DNA from: Perca fluviatilis
Taxonomy: Eukaryota > Chordata > Actinopteri > Perciformes > Percidae
Length of the DNA: 64,000 bases
Assembly: GCF_010015445.1 (NCBI RefSeq)
Contig: NC_053114.1
Span: 21,988,224-22,052,223, forward strand
Direction: 5' to 3'
Shown: positions 45,953-63,720 of the stretch, piece by piece
Layout of the letters: each line of letters starts with the position of its first letter
Position numbering within the stretch: position 1 is the stretch's first letter
Translations under genes and position numbers: made by a program
Notes under the pieces: generated by a model
What the model was told of the DNA's origin: nothing
Databases searched by the model: none
What the model saw: the letters and a program-made list of their open reading frames with translations, nothing else

Positions 45953-48900
45953 GTATTAGTGTGGCTTTAAAATCATTGAAGAATTGAAACAGATATGTCA
46001 TACTTTTCTGGAGCCACATAGGGATCATCGACTGAATCAATGTGATAATTGTGATGATTCTGTGGCACTAGTTGGGAGATATCAGACTATCCTACTTGTG
46101 ATTTTGCATATTTAATGAATGGGGTGGGAGATGTAAGGATTTGTTTCATGATACATACTGCATGAGACATATTTGACATACATGAGATACAACATTGTCA
46201 TACCTTTTTGTGATACCTTTTATACCAAATCATGGTAATTAAACCTTACATATCTCTCGGTGCATTGGGCCATTGTGGGCAATGTGGCAAATCAATGAGC
46301 GAGGACTTCTCTATGGTTATTTTTTAATCGATGTGATGAAGTACCTTTTTTTAGTCAGGTTCACGCAATATATAGTGAAATAAAATTACATATGCCTTGA
46401 TTAAAGATTTTATCCATATCACCCACCCACTAAAGATTCATGTGAATCACTTATTTTCAAGTCGGCAGTTTGTATTTATGTAAATGACTTTATATATTTT
46501 TTGTTAAATGTAATGCCTTGCACCACTTCCCATAATCTCATGGATATACCTACATGCATAAAATAACATAACACTTACAAGTATTATAACATTTCCAAAT
46601 CTTATTTTTATTTAAATTAGTTTCTGTATAAATTCTTGTATGACATTGAATTAATCCAAAGGAAAATTAGAAAATCTTATTTCATGTTGGTATCAGTCTT
46701 GAAAAAGCATGTTACTGTCACTTTGTTTTTTTTTATAGATTGTTACAACAAAGTCTATGGCAATAAATTCCAGGTTAAAGAAAACTGGACTTTGCAGAAG
46801 AGGGGCAAAGTTAAAGTTACTTTCTCTCTTTTGGACTTTAGCCAAGTTTAGCACACTGGACAGTAAAAGCTAAAAGGCTGGCTGAGCCTCAGCTCCCTGT
46901 GAAAGGCTGACACCTCTATCTTTGAGATCTATTGACTCAGGTACAGAATAGGCACCTCACACATTTAGGCCATCACTGTCCTCTCTTTATTGGGCTGTGG
47001 CACATTTAAAACAGCCCTTTATTCATCTGACATGACCTAGATTAGAGGGCAAAAGGGAGCAAAATCGCACAAATAGAATTACAGGTTGTTGAATGATGGA
47101 AGACTGTATGAATACTCTGTAATGTTATATGGAAGGGAAAAAATATCTATGAGCAAAAGGTAAAATGAGCAGGTACTCTTGTCAGCTTAAATTATCCAGA
47201 TCCAGATGATATGTTCTGTTTAAAGGTGAACTTTTAAAATCAGCATAATGAAGGACTCCTGCAATCAAAGGCATTCTGGAAGTATTGGGACATCTTCCTC
47301 TAAGCACATCTAAATGTCATTTCATTTTTAAAATGCAAAGGAAAAGTAGGCTACCAACTGCCAGATGATTCTCTGGGTACGTTTTACTTTCTATGATGAA
47401 ATACATCATATCACCTCTTGCAATCCATTCTACTATGAAAAGACAAATGTAGTTCAGAAATTAAAAAATACGGATCATTAATAAGTGATTTATAACCCCG
47501 CAACAAAATGACTGCATATCTATAACAGTGCTCATTTAGAAATGACTGGAGTATAGCTGCAACTAACGACTATCTTGATAATCGATTTATCTGTTGATTA
47601 TTACTTAGATTCATTGATTATTAATCAGATGAAAAAAGCTACATTTTAATATTTTCAGCATTTTATAAAAGCTATTCTTACAATGTTCTTTTAAACATTT
47701 ACATATATAAACATATATGTACATATATAAACATATACACATTAATATAGACCATTTCAAAGTTCAAAGCCAACATTCTAAATGTAGTCTAGATGGACAC
47801 TTTTGAGAGAAAAATATATAACTTTCAATAAGAAAAAGCAGGAGCATTGCCATGAATATAGTTTTTAAAAAACAGTTACCAGGATGGTATGAACAGGTTA
47901 CCAGGTTTTAAGAGTGAGCTGATTGAACTGTGTTTTTATTTAACATTTGCTAGCTTCTCAAATGCGATTATGCATCTTTTCTTTGTCATGTATGATTGTG
48001 AAGTGAATATATTTGGGGTTTAGACTGTTGTTTTTTGAAGATTTCACACTGGGCTCTGGGAAATTATAATTTACTACTGCCTGCATGGTTACATGGAACA
48101 TGGTTAATGATAATCAATTGTTATGATGAAATAGCCCATGAACAAATGAATGATTAAGAGTTTTTACAAGTAAGTTTTCACATGGTTTCTTAGGGGTTAT
48201 TACTTGTCAACAGAAATCAGTGAATTGGAAGTAAACTCAATTACTGTGTTAAATCACATCTGTCTGCATGTTGAAGTTGGAAAAATGCATCAAGCTTGAT
48301 TGATCTCACCGCTGCTCTGCCATCTGGATCTCCTCTCCATCAACCAAATCACCCACTTTCAACTATTTCCACTGAGGCTTGGGACCCAAATTGAATATGT
48401 CCAAACAAGATGACACAGATAATTACCTCAATCGCCCCAGCCATATGTTACCACACTTGGAGGCTGCTAAAAGATGTTCTCACTTTGAAATAACTTCCAG
48501 AGTTGGAACAGTAATGGATAGATATATATACTGTTCACAGTGTGGCGTGAAGCAGGGAGGTAAAGCTTAATGCCCTGAATAAAATCAAGCTCATAATTTT
48601 ATGGTGCGCTTGCCAATCTGATGTCAACTCTGTCCTTTTTTTAGTCTAATAGTCTAAATAATGAGCAGCCTGTGTGCTTGAAACATGACAGCAGTAGGTG
48701 CAAATAAACATACTTTGCGTGTATAAGACAATGTGTAGACGGTTTTGTTTACAATTATCAACACTGGCTTCCATCAATGTAAACTGATAAAATTGGCAGG
48801 TAGATAATAAGAAACGTATTTATATAAAAAGTAAAAATACAGTGGCTTTGTTTGGGTTAAAATCCATTTTTTGTTGTGCAAACATCTTTTTGCTGAATTT

Positions 48901-51900
48901 TCCGAAAGATGAGCCGAGGATCCATTTTGCACAATGACAGAATTGCACTAGCCAGGTTCTGTACTGAAAATCCAGTTGGACTAAATGAGAAGCTATTATT
49001 GAGTTGGAAATATAAAAAGGCAATATATCAAACTGTAGGCAAATGGCCATGGACCTCAGAACATGATTTCCAGATGTGGGAAAAGAAAAGCTTATTCTAA
49101 ATACCACGGGGATACCACACCTCACAATAAGTAGAAAATAGTATTTTTCCAAAATAATAAATAACAGTAGGCTAGTGGCATGGACATCAACATTGCAAGA
49201 ACTTCTGCAGAATGACTGTACATATGGGAGTCATACTGTAAGTCAGACAAGCCTTCTGCTGCGTTCACATCCTATGGGATGGACGATGGAGATGGAAAAG
49301 ATTCAAATGTTTACAAATTAAAAGCATTCACGTCATCGGACAAATGCAAAACGGTTGTATGATTTCAGTGTTAAGGTTAACAAATGCTGTGTATTATCAA
49401 CATAATTCTATATGCCTTAAATACAGTAATTACCCAGAACGGCAAACTTTGTCTGATGTGAAGCGTCAATGTTTGTTTGGTTTTCGGGTACTAGTACGTG
49501 CCAAATTGAAGATATAAAAGATTTAGCACGTATTTCAATGTAAAAAAAAAAAAATGATATTTACGTTTTTTATGGAGATAACAGAAGGGGATGAGATTGT
49601 CTGACAAGGATGCCGGGCTTTAAACCCACACTATACAGCCGGTAAGCCAAACTTACCTCCAATAACATATCTTAACTATTAACATATCTCCAACATGACA
49701 TAATTGCAGAATTCACCTTAGGGTTTTGAGTCAAACCCAAAGTTTACACAAGCAATATTGCTAACCAAAATAACATATTCTGACTGTGATCAGATCAAAT
49801 CTACCGTGAGTGCAGAATGCATCCTAAATACACAGTATTTAGCAAAAAAGTCCCTTTGAGCCATATTTCAAGACAAGACTAAATCGCATCCCAAGCAGTG
49901 AATATCAAGTTTTCTGTTATTGTAGTCAGGTAATTTCAAATACTCTGATCAGCACCCACATTGATCTTTTTATAAACTTCCCATCTGACAACTTAATTCT
50001 GACTAAATTAACAAGTCGAGCACTTATGTGGAGCTTATGGCCATAGCTCCAGTCATGCATGCAGTCTATCAATGCAGACCTAAAGTATACTGTATAGCTT
50101 CATGCCTCTTTCGTGGTAGTGCCGGTGACCAATTTTCTAACAGAAATTACACAAAAGTCAGAGGTGAACCCTGTATGTGAAAATAAGAACATAATAGCAT
50201 ATACATTTTCAAATCACACCCATGAGAGGAGGTGTTACGTACAGTGTCATGAGGTGTTTTTGAATTATAGGAATCCCTGGCTGGTTAGAGTTGATGTTTA
50301 TCCTCTTTGTACCCATAAGTAAAAAAAGGTTTTGGTCCGTTTTGTCCTAGTGTGAAGGACTTGAAATATGAGAAATAAGATTTGTGTATGAAATATCTTC
50401 ACATTCTATTTGCAAAATAAACACAAAAAAATCTAAATAAAAAGTTTGTAAATCATGTCATCGTGACCATGTGCATTACAGTCATATCAAACTGTCAAAT
50501 TCAGGGAGAAAAATATATATTTTGTGAATACTAGACCAGCTGTGACTAAAACATATATCTTCCTCTTCATTATTATTTAACTGTACAGAGAATTATGTTA
50601 CTTCTTCCTGAAGTATTTATTTGACTAACTAAACATGCTTTTCCTCAATCAAAGCTTGAATTAAACATGAGGTCAATTAGGTATTAAAATCATAAATCGC
50701 TGAATATTGTGTTAAATAAAATGTAATAATGGCTTCACTTGAAATTGCCAACCACGATCCTGCTTCTACTGTCATTATTCAATTAATAGTCAACCCACGA
50801 TTTACCAAGATTTAAAATTCTAAAGTTTTTCTTAAGGACATACATTACTGTAGATGAGGAGAACTCAAAGCTCCAACATGTCATCAAAGTAAGAAACACT
50901 TCAAACCAACAGAGCTGCACCTGTCGTTTAGGACAACAACTAGTGCTGGCAAAGAAATTAACACAAATCTTTTCAACTGGCGCTATTTCAAGTTCTGTAT
51001 GCACTGGGTCCAAACTGGTACGTACTGCTTCCAGTATGGGCACAGCCTCACAATTTGACGGACATCAACAAAAGTTGTCACCTTCCCCTTCTTGTTGAGC
51101 TTTCCCATATTACCAGATTAACTGCCAGTCATTATATGTTGTAAGTCGTATTTACAACAGTACTACGTATTTACTCAAGTACATGGTTTAGCTTGCTTTA
51201 AGCTAAAGCTTTGTGTTGGTGGAGTTTTGTGTACTAGTAAGTAGAATCAACACAAGTAATACAGCAAGAAAGGCACAGTAAAACAGTCAATCATCACTCA
51301 GCAAAGAGGGGACCATGATTTTAAATTTCTGTCATGCTAAGTTTGCATGCATATTCTTGATCAGTAAAATTCTCAAAAGGTGATTAATTATTGAGGTCTC
51401 TAAAATGAACTGTGTATTTTTGTATATGAAGTGTATTTCAGTTTATCACACTTGCTTAATATTTGAGGCTAGGAGAGAAGAGGAGGAGACATACGGTGAG
51501 GTTAAAGCCTTGCACTCGTGCTCTGGATTCATCATGCTAACTAGTGCATGACTCAGTCCTAAACACAACAGCTGGTGGTCTGAAGAGCCCGAGGTAGAGC
51601 CCCAGGGTGCTAGATGACCAGCCCACTCATTTACCGGCAGCTTACACAGGGGACAGGAAACAGCAGGGTTCTGGGAGCAGGAGACGAGGCTGGCTTCTTT
51701 TCAGATTCTAGAAGCCTCCAGGAGCCAAAGAACAAGCCAAGAAGCATCACAATGGCAGATGTTTCATTTGACACATGACGAAATCCGAGGGCCCAAAAGA
51801 TGTAAATACTGGACACAGGCCCAATAGCCCACACATTTCAATAACCCTTTCCAAAATGCTTGCACCTCCTTTCCAACAGGCCTTAAATTGATAACACTAG

Positions 51901-53580
51901 AACTATGAAGGAGGGAGATATTCTTTCTCAAGCCTCATCAACATTCTTAGAATGACTTCAAACTGGCCCTCTCCTGACATTAAGGTTACATGAGCTTGTC
52001 ACATTTGTCATGACGGCGAGGCTCCCTGGAGATGCACTATGTGGCCCCATTCAAGTCAGTGGTGTGAGCCAAGATGTCTTTTCCTGCAAGAATGTCATCA
52101 GTTATAAGGATAGGTAATTTAAAGGAACTGCTGGTTCACCCCCGCAGTTCTTCTTTAGTTCCAGATTAATTCCGATGTCGTTCTGAAGCACTTTGCAAGT
52201 CCTACGTCCAACATGCTTCATTACAAGCCAATTTTATAAAAAAGAAATACAATATGTGGCGCCATTATACATGCAAAATACATCCAATTATACAGAACTA
52301 TTAAAAAGAGACTAATAAAATGGTGTACAAGTTGTTCAAGAAAACAGTTTTTTTAGCAGTAGCTACAGAAACTATTTTAATTCTTTTTATATCTCAATTT
52401 CAAAACCTTTTTTGCCTTCTTCAAACTGATATTGAGTTGTTAAATGTACATTTTAGCATATTTGCAGGAATCAATCATAAAAAACATTAACATCAGTGTA
52501 AATTGGGCTCTGACAGATCACGGAGTAAAAAGGAACACAGGCCTAAACTGGAGTAAAAAAGGAAATGAGGCAACACAGGGTGAAAGAACATAGGGCAGAC
52601 CTCTGACACATGCAGGAGTGTCATTATTATCCCCCACAACATTTCACTGCAAAGCCTATTATTTAATGTTATAATTAAAGCCCACAAATGTGACCCGAGG
52701 TTAAGATCAGCCCTCTAGATTTTTTGCATTAACATAAAGATAATACCAATCTCTAATTAGTCTCTCCACCTCAAAGCAGCAAACGAGATCACACTAAACT
52801 GGGTCATGAACTCATGTAATCAGTATAAATTTCCGAATTTATAACTAGACAACATCCTTTACTTGCATGTATTGTCCTGGCTAACAACTGCTGCTCTTTA
52901 AAAACACAATTTACTTCCAATCTGTGTTGCAAGGTCGGCACTGTGGTTTTCTATTGTCTTGTTACTTGGGGAGCAATTATCATCTATTCACTTGAGAGAT
53001 GCAGTCATGCAGTTGGAACTCTCTTGTTACGCCCACTGCAACACTGCTGTCATGAAATTCTTAAACTTAGTATATAGTACATAGTTTACTGATTGCACAA
53101 TTTAGGTAAACATCATACTGAGCTGCCACAGAATATTAGGGTGAAATGTTTTTCCTGTTGTCCTTGCTGCAAATGTAATAGTGATCAAGTGCATATGACT
53201 TATACTGTAGCTGATTTATTAGAAATGAGAGAAACAGGAGTAACACACAACTTTACACAGACAGCTTACTGAGAGCACAAAGCTCTTCTTTTTCACCGAG
53301 TATCTCCTGAACTGAACCCTCACTAAACCTCCAGTATTGCAGGGCAAAATATAGCACAAAAGCGCCCACACACCATTAGAGCCAGAAATGTCTCAATCTA
53401 CTGACTGAGTATGTTACATGCACACTGTATTCCAATTAAGATCCTTATTCCAGTTATGAAAATAGTCTGGTTAGGCCATATACTGTGCAAATAACTACCC
53501 CATTCATATTTCCCATTTACACACAAGCAATCATAAACAGCAGTTTCAGCAGATGCATTCAGATCTAGAGCCCCACCACA
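45953..53580. other. Intronic sequence, mostly without recognised features
   Basis: Long AT-rich stretch without exon or RNA gene that I can support. It contains one hAT terminal fragment (47552-47665), a (TATA/CATA)-rich patch at 47701-47742 and an A tract at 49543-49553. Small frames throughout look like chance. Confidence 0.5.
47552..47665. repeat. hAT MITE terminal fragment
   Basis: TATAGCTGCAACTAACGACT, then ATAATCGATTTATCTGTTG resembles the terminus of the very common fish hAT MITE that starts with GGCTGCAACTAACGATTAT. The opposite end was not found. Confidence 0.55.
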
Positions 53581-53690
53581 TACGGTGTATAACTATGGTT
53601 CTATGAATCCTGGGTGACCACCAGAGAAGATTTGTAGTGACCAGATTTCTACCGTCTCTGGCGGTCAAAAGAATAAAACAGAACTTTCCA
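53581..53690. repeat. Small inverted-repeat element
   Basis: TACGGTGTATAACTATGGTT, then CTATGAATCCTGGGTGACC is a phrase I associate with a dispersed fish repeat. GACCACCAGAGA and TCTCTGGCGGTC form an inverted pair with one mismatch about 24 bp apart. Class unresolved. Confidence 0.4.
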
Positions 53691-53879
53691 CTCAGCCTTT
53701 AACTGATTTTACATTCTAGGTAGGCCGCTACCTAGATTGGAGAGAAGAGGAGAAAATGAAGTGATTTTCTCTAGAAAAAAAGGAAAAGAACTGTAGTTGC
53801 AAAGAAACTATGAACTGGAACCAGAATCAGTTGAGATTATAATTAATGTACTTGCTCAAAAAGGTTTAAATAGTATTAA

Positions 53880-54253
53880 AGCTATAGTGTGTAGTTTCTG
53901 TCTCCCCATGAGGAATTCTAAGTAATGACAACAAAACTGTGCATCCACATGATACAGCCTTCGGTGATCGCACATCACCCCCACCCCTCCTCCACACAGT
54001 TGCTAGTAGCCACGGAGGACATGGAGGATAAAAAAAAACATGATGGACTCTTCAGAAGAGATAATTATGTTTGCTTGATTTTCTGCGTGCTAAAGTCGCC
54101 GGACGACACCAGTTTCTGAACATAGCCATACTGAGAAATACAGGAGAGTGTTATGTGGAGCTGATAGTCTTTATTAGCTTTGTAGCAACCCAATTGGCAA
54201 TGGCTTGAATGTAACGGACCTTCATTAATATAAAAAGATTACGCACTAAAGCT
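53880..54253. mobile_element. TTAA-flanked MITE (piggyBac-like)
   Basis: 374 bp between TTAA sites at 53876-53879 and 54254-54257. Termini AGCTATAGTGTGTAGTTTCT and (reverse-complemented) AGCTTTAGTGCGTAATCTTT are imperfect inverted repeats. The interior (GAGGAATTCTAAGTAATGAC, TCGCCGGACGACACCAGTTT) is a highly repeated fish MITE. Confidence 0.8.
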
Positions 54254-54480
54254 TTAAAGGATAAGTCTGGTGACATACTACAAAATATGTTTTTTAAAAC
54301 AAATCACATAAAAATACCCCAACTAACAATTAACTTATGCCACTAAGAGGTATTAGCCTACATAGCTAAAGCCTGATATAACTTATTCGCCAGTACCATA
54401 GAGCTCCATTGTTGTCCCAAAACCTTTAAAATGAGCCACACCTTTGCACTGAATGACATACCTATCAATATGGGCACTGT
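54254..54480. repeat. Probable dispersed repeat fragment
   Basis: AAAGGATAAGTCTGGTGACA, TATTAGCCTACATAGCTAAA and GTACCATAGAGCTCCATTGT are phrases of another common fish repeat. It directly abuts the MITE at its TTAA. The right boundary is not clear. Confidence 0.45.
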
Positions 54481-55697
54481 AGTTTAATTGAGACAATTCC
54501 ATATATGCAGGCTGATGATGTTAATGCTCAATAAGGCAACAAATCCATCATTGAAAATAGTCCCCAACAAATACAGTATTGACTTCTGTTTGAGTAAAGT
54601 TTGCTAAAATTACAGTGCCCAGCTGTTTTAAAGAAATTACTTTTCAAAATTCCAAAAAGTTTTGAAAATGAAAATACACACTGTAGCCTATATGTGATCT
54701 GCTTTTAATGATTTACGTCAGTAGGAATGAATGGCCGGGATTCAGAATGTATTGACAGAAAATCCCCAGCCTTATTCTTTACTACTCTTTACTAAATACA
54801 CCACCACATCACCTTACATAAAGGTTGGCCTTGTTTTTCAATTCCAACTGGTAAAACGAAAGTTAAGTGTTTCAGTATGCAAATATTCAATTTTCTGCTT
54901 CAACTACACAGTGAAAAAAATTATAACTATATTTAGAATCCTGAATGATGTTCACAGGCCTTAAAGTTAGCCATTGATGTACTGCTGTGGCTTTGTTTGT
55001 ACTAAAAAAAATTCTGCATGTTGGAGCATCTGCAATATTGATTTAGATACATCAAAAGCCCCCCCGTGGCCTCACAACAGTGAAACCACCTCCGAGGCCT
55101 TTCAGGGGTAGAGACGGTCTATGTTTCATCAACACAACAACAGTGTCATTGTCAAAATTTTAATGGCAATGCCATCACCGTTGTCTGCATCCGTTGACAG
55201 CGTCTGATGTTTCCATGACAATTTTGGAATGCATGTTTATCTGTGCTTAATGCTTGTTTACTTCCAAGTCTCTGAGGGGTGGCTTATTTAGCAAATCACC
55301 TCAGCCATGTGTACTAGTCTGTGTCTGAAAAACAAAAACAAAAGGTCCCCAGTGTAAAATGTATTTGCATCCTTGACACCTCGATATGACATACCCATGT
55401 GGGTATTCCCAAAAGCACTGTGTGGCACTCATCCCTCTGAGCCTTATCATTGGTGTCAAGCTTGGGACTTCTATTCAGAGACTACCCTCCAGAGGCAAAA
55501 AGGTCTCTGTGGGCAAAAAGAAAGACCATAGCAATAAACACAACGCCTTGGTTCTCTAACATACATAATAAATAATGGTAGGAAAACCACACCCTCTTGG
55601 CTAGAGGGTGAGAATAGAAGTTATTAGTGTTGTCTTTGTACTGAACAGTATGTTTTATATGGCTTTAGATCAATCCTAAAGGGTCTCCCCTAAATAT
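54481..55697. other. Intronic sequence, nothing recognised
   Basis: No exon or delimitable repeat seen. Confidence 0.5.
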
Positions 55698-56179
55698 GGC
55701 GTTTTTCCATTACATGGTACCTGCTCGACTCTACTCACCTTTTTTGGTTTTCCATAATGGAAAAAAATTCCTTAGTACCTGCCAACAGGTACCTTTTTTT
55801 TAGTATCACCTCCGCGAAGGTTCCAAGCGAGCTGCAGCATCATTGCTAGCGACAGACGGGGTTGTCCTGAACAAACGTGCCATTTTTAAATAGTTTAAAC
55901 CAGCGGTGTTTTTTTTGCTGCCTCCAGCTTTGGAAACAAAATTTGTCTCCTGGCTTTGGCGACAGACACGCGCCGAGATTTAAAAACAACACACCTTCGA
56001 CGTTCTGTGTGTGTGTAGTGTTAGGTCACGGCAGTTTCCTGCGGCGTTGCAATGACAATCAGCCACGCTTGCCTCACGCATGAGGTGGTACTAAATCTGC
56101 AATGGAAAATGGAGGACGGGGCACCGTGGCCGAGTCGAGCCGAGCCGAGTAGAGCTGGTACTAGCAGTGGGTAAGCGCC
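55698..56179. mobile_element. MITE with long GGCG-type inverted termini
   Basis: Left end GGCGTTTTTCCATTACATGG, then TACCTGCTCGACTC. The reverse-complemented right end, GGCGCTTACCCACTGCTAGT, then ACCAGCTCTACTCGG, gives about 35 bp of imperfect terminal inverted repeat. AT lies just outside both ends, so the target duplication may be only 2-3 bp. Class (PIF/Harbinger-like, ISL2EU-like or other) is left open. The interior is GC-richer with no transposase frame. Confidence 0.75.
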
Positions 56180-57185
56180 ATTAGATAGCAGTAGGAAGGC
56201 CACCCTGTTATCATTAATACCCACCCACTATTCTCACATGTCAACAATGATGTGACAATGTGACCTCCACCACCCTCTACAAAATTCCTGGACCAACTAA
56301 CAAAGAAATCCCAAGGGGAACACTTTTCCCAGTGGAGGAATATCACATGTGACTTTTCCTTCTGTTACCTCCTGCGGCAGTTTTTCTTTCACTAATGTAT
56401 AAACGAGACGAGCAAAGTTGAATGCTTTTTCTCCCTTTTTGTAGAAACAAGTATGAAAAGGCAGCATGTAGAGATTCTTCTGTGCAACACAAACAGCGAG
56501 TCGGATCACTAATCCCTCAAACTCAGATGGATTACATCCTACCTGACTCCCTCCTTGTATTCCTCACAGAGTTACCGCTCAAGTCATGATTTCAACACAC
56601 GGTTAGTCAAGGATGCTCTGCATGCATATATGTTCTCTTTTACCGAGTAAGATTGTTTATTTTTTGCTTATTTTCTGTGCTCTCACTTCTAATCCCTCAA
56701 CATACAATCACATCCATCCATAGACTTCTTGCTGTTATTTTCTAGTTCCTCTCAAGGCTTGAGAGGGTAGTGATCCTTAATCCCACCCTCCATTACTGAT
56801 TTAGGCCAGCAGTTGATTGAAAACTGAAAAAAAGTGCTATCGCAGTCTCCTACGCTAGCCTGGAGGCTTTTCACACTACTCAGAAAACACCATACATGGT
56901 GCTGAGGAAGGCTGCCAGGATCTTGCAGACCATATGCATTTTAGGCTTGAATGCCTGCAGAGGGATGACACATTCTTCACATCATGACAACTGTCAGATA
57001 TTCTCATTTGCCAAATCTGACAAAAGGTAGAAAAGCACAGCTGGATGATTCACATTGAAACTCATTTGGATGTTCAATGCGTACAATCTGTCTCGCCCAA
57101 TGAAAAACAAAACACTTTTGTCATTTCCTCCCACAATAGAGGTGCAAAGCAAAAGAAAGATTGGGAAAGTGAGGCTAAACTGCTA
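56180..57185. other. Intronic sequence, nothing recognised
   Basis: No exon or transposon recognised. Confidence 0.5.
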
Positions 57186-62756
<5,571 letters not shown>

Positions 62757-62916
62757 CTGATATTTCCTGATGAGGCACATTGACGAGGCTGAATCCTTTA
62801 GCGTTATAAGCTTGCCTAGTCTCGCTACAGCTCCGCGCTTTGCTTTCACCAGCAGATGACAGGGACAGCACCGACAGAGTACATAAGGCGACTTGCAGTC
62901 TCCACATCGCATACAT
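62757..62916 (-). CDS. gpc6: Glypican-6, coding exon 1 (53 codons plus 1 base)
   Basis: Glypicans are GPI-anchored heparan-sulfate proteoglycans of the cell surface that tune Wnt, Hedgehog and other growth-factor signals. Start ATG is at 62916 ([11 protein letters not shown]); a second in-frame ATG at 62907 has the better -3 base (G). A hydrophobic signal peptide covers about residues 4-22 ([15 protein letters not shown]). The mature start reads [18 protein letters not shown], then a P-x-QEIS segment, with the first conserved Cys at residue 30, the same position as in mammalian glypican-6 as I recall it. The frame ends at a phase-1 donor (TCAG/GTAATT, 62757/62756), where glypican exon 1 is expected to end. 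The glypican-4 N-terminus fits less well. The a or b paralogue cannot be told. Confidence 0.85.
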
Positions 62917-63530
62917 CAGTGAAATCCTTGATAATGTTTCACAGGGAAATACGAGCTCCGTCGGAAAAAGAACAAAAAAAAATCCCAAAAGAGCTGATTA
63001 AAAAATGTCTCCAGTGAGCAGGGTATCAGATGTTTATTAAAACAAAAAGGAAAGAAGAAAAAAAAAGGAAAATCACTCCTCACTTTAGATACTGGTACGT
63101 CCACCTCATTGCAAAAGCTTCGTCTCTTCCACCTCGAAAAAGATATAAGACCCTGACGAGTCCGATTGCTCCCAGCTTGGACGAATCCGTTTGAAGAAGA
63201 CAGTTGCTACCTGGAGCTCTCTGTGCAAACAACTTCTCCCGCACACACAGCAGCCCTGTGCTCGTGTCGGTGTGAGGAAAGCAAAATGCAACGGAGACAC
63301 GCTGCACGGCGAGCAGAGCGCACAAGGGCAGGGCAAAACATGGAGTGGAGTGGCTGCTGCGACTTGAGCTGCTCGCATCCAGGGGCGCGCACTGTCCTCT
63401 GCCTTTATGCATCCTTGGTAATGCGCACCACAGCAGCAGCAGCAGCACCAGCACATTACGCACATGTGTAGACACATGTTGGTGGAGGCGCGGGGACCTG
63501 GATCTAGTGTAGGCGGAGTAAACCTACACG
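62917..63530 (-). promoter_or_regulatory. gpc6: gpc6 5' leader and probable promoter region
   Basis: GC content and CpG frequency rise clearly compared with the intron, particularly at 63150-63500. The transcription start cannot be set from sequence. A (CTG)5 run on minus (63431-63447), an 18-bp palindrome ACATGTGT-AG-ACACATGT (63462-63479) and a CTCCGCC GC-box-like site near 63514-63522 lie here. A T/pyrimidine-rich tract on minus (about 62960-63070) precedes the start codon. GTGAGG at about 63080-63086 could be a leader splice donor, unproven. Confidence 0.55.
63106..63477 (-). other. Upstream open frame in the gpc6 leader region
   Basis: 123 codons from ATG 63477 with further in-frame ATGs close behind (MCLHMCVMCW), then a Cys run encoded by the CTG repeat read out of register. 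No domain is recognisable. If transcription starts upstream of 63477 this would be an upstream ORF able to reduce translation of gpc6. If it starts downstream, the frame is irrelevant. Confidence 0.3.
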
Positions 63531-63671
63531 TCGAACCGAATATATTTCTTTTATTTTAGTTCACAAACTCTCAAAACCACAGCTGACTGCTCACTGTCTT
63601 TTGATGATAAAAGCCTATGGAAGTAATATGATAAAGGCTATCAAATTAAGCTAGAACCCCCAGAGCCTTTT

Positions 63672-63720
<49 letters not shown>

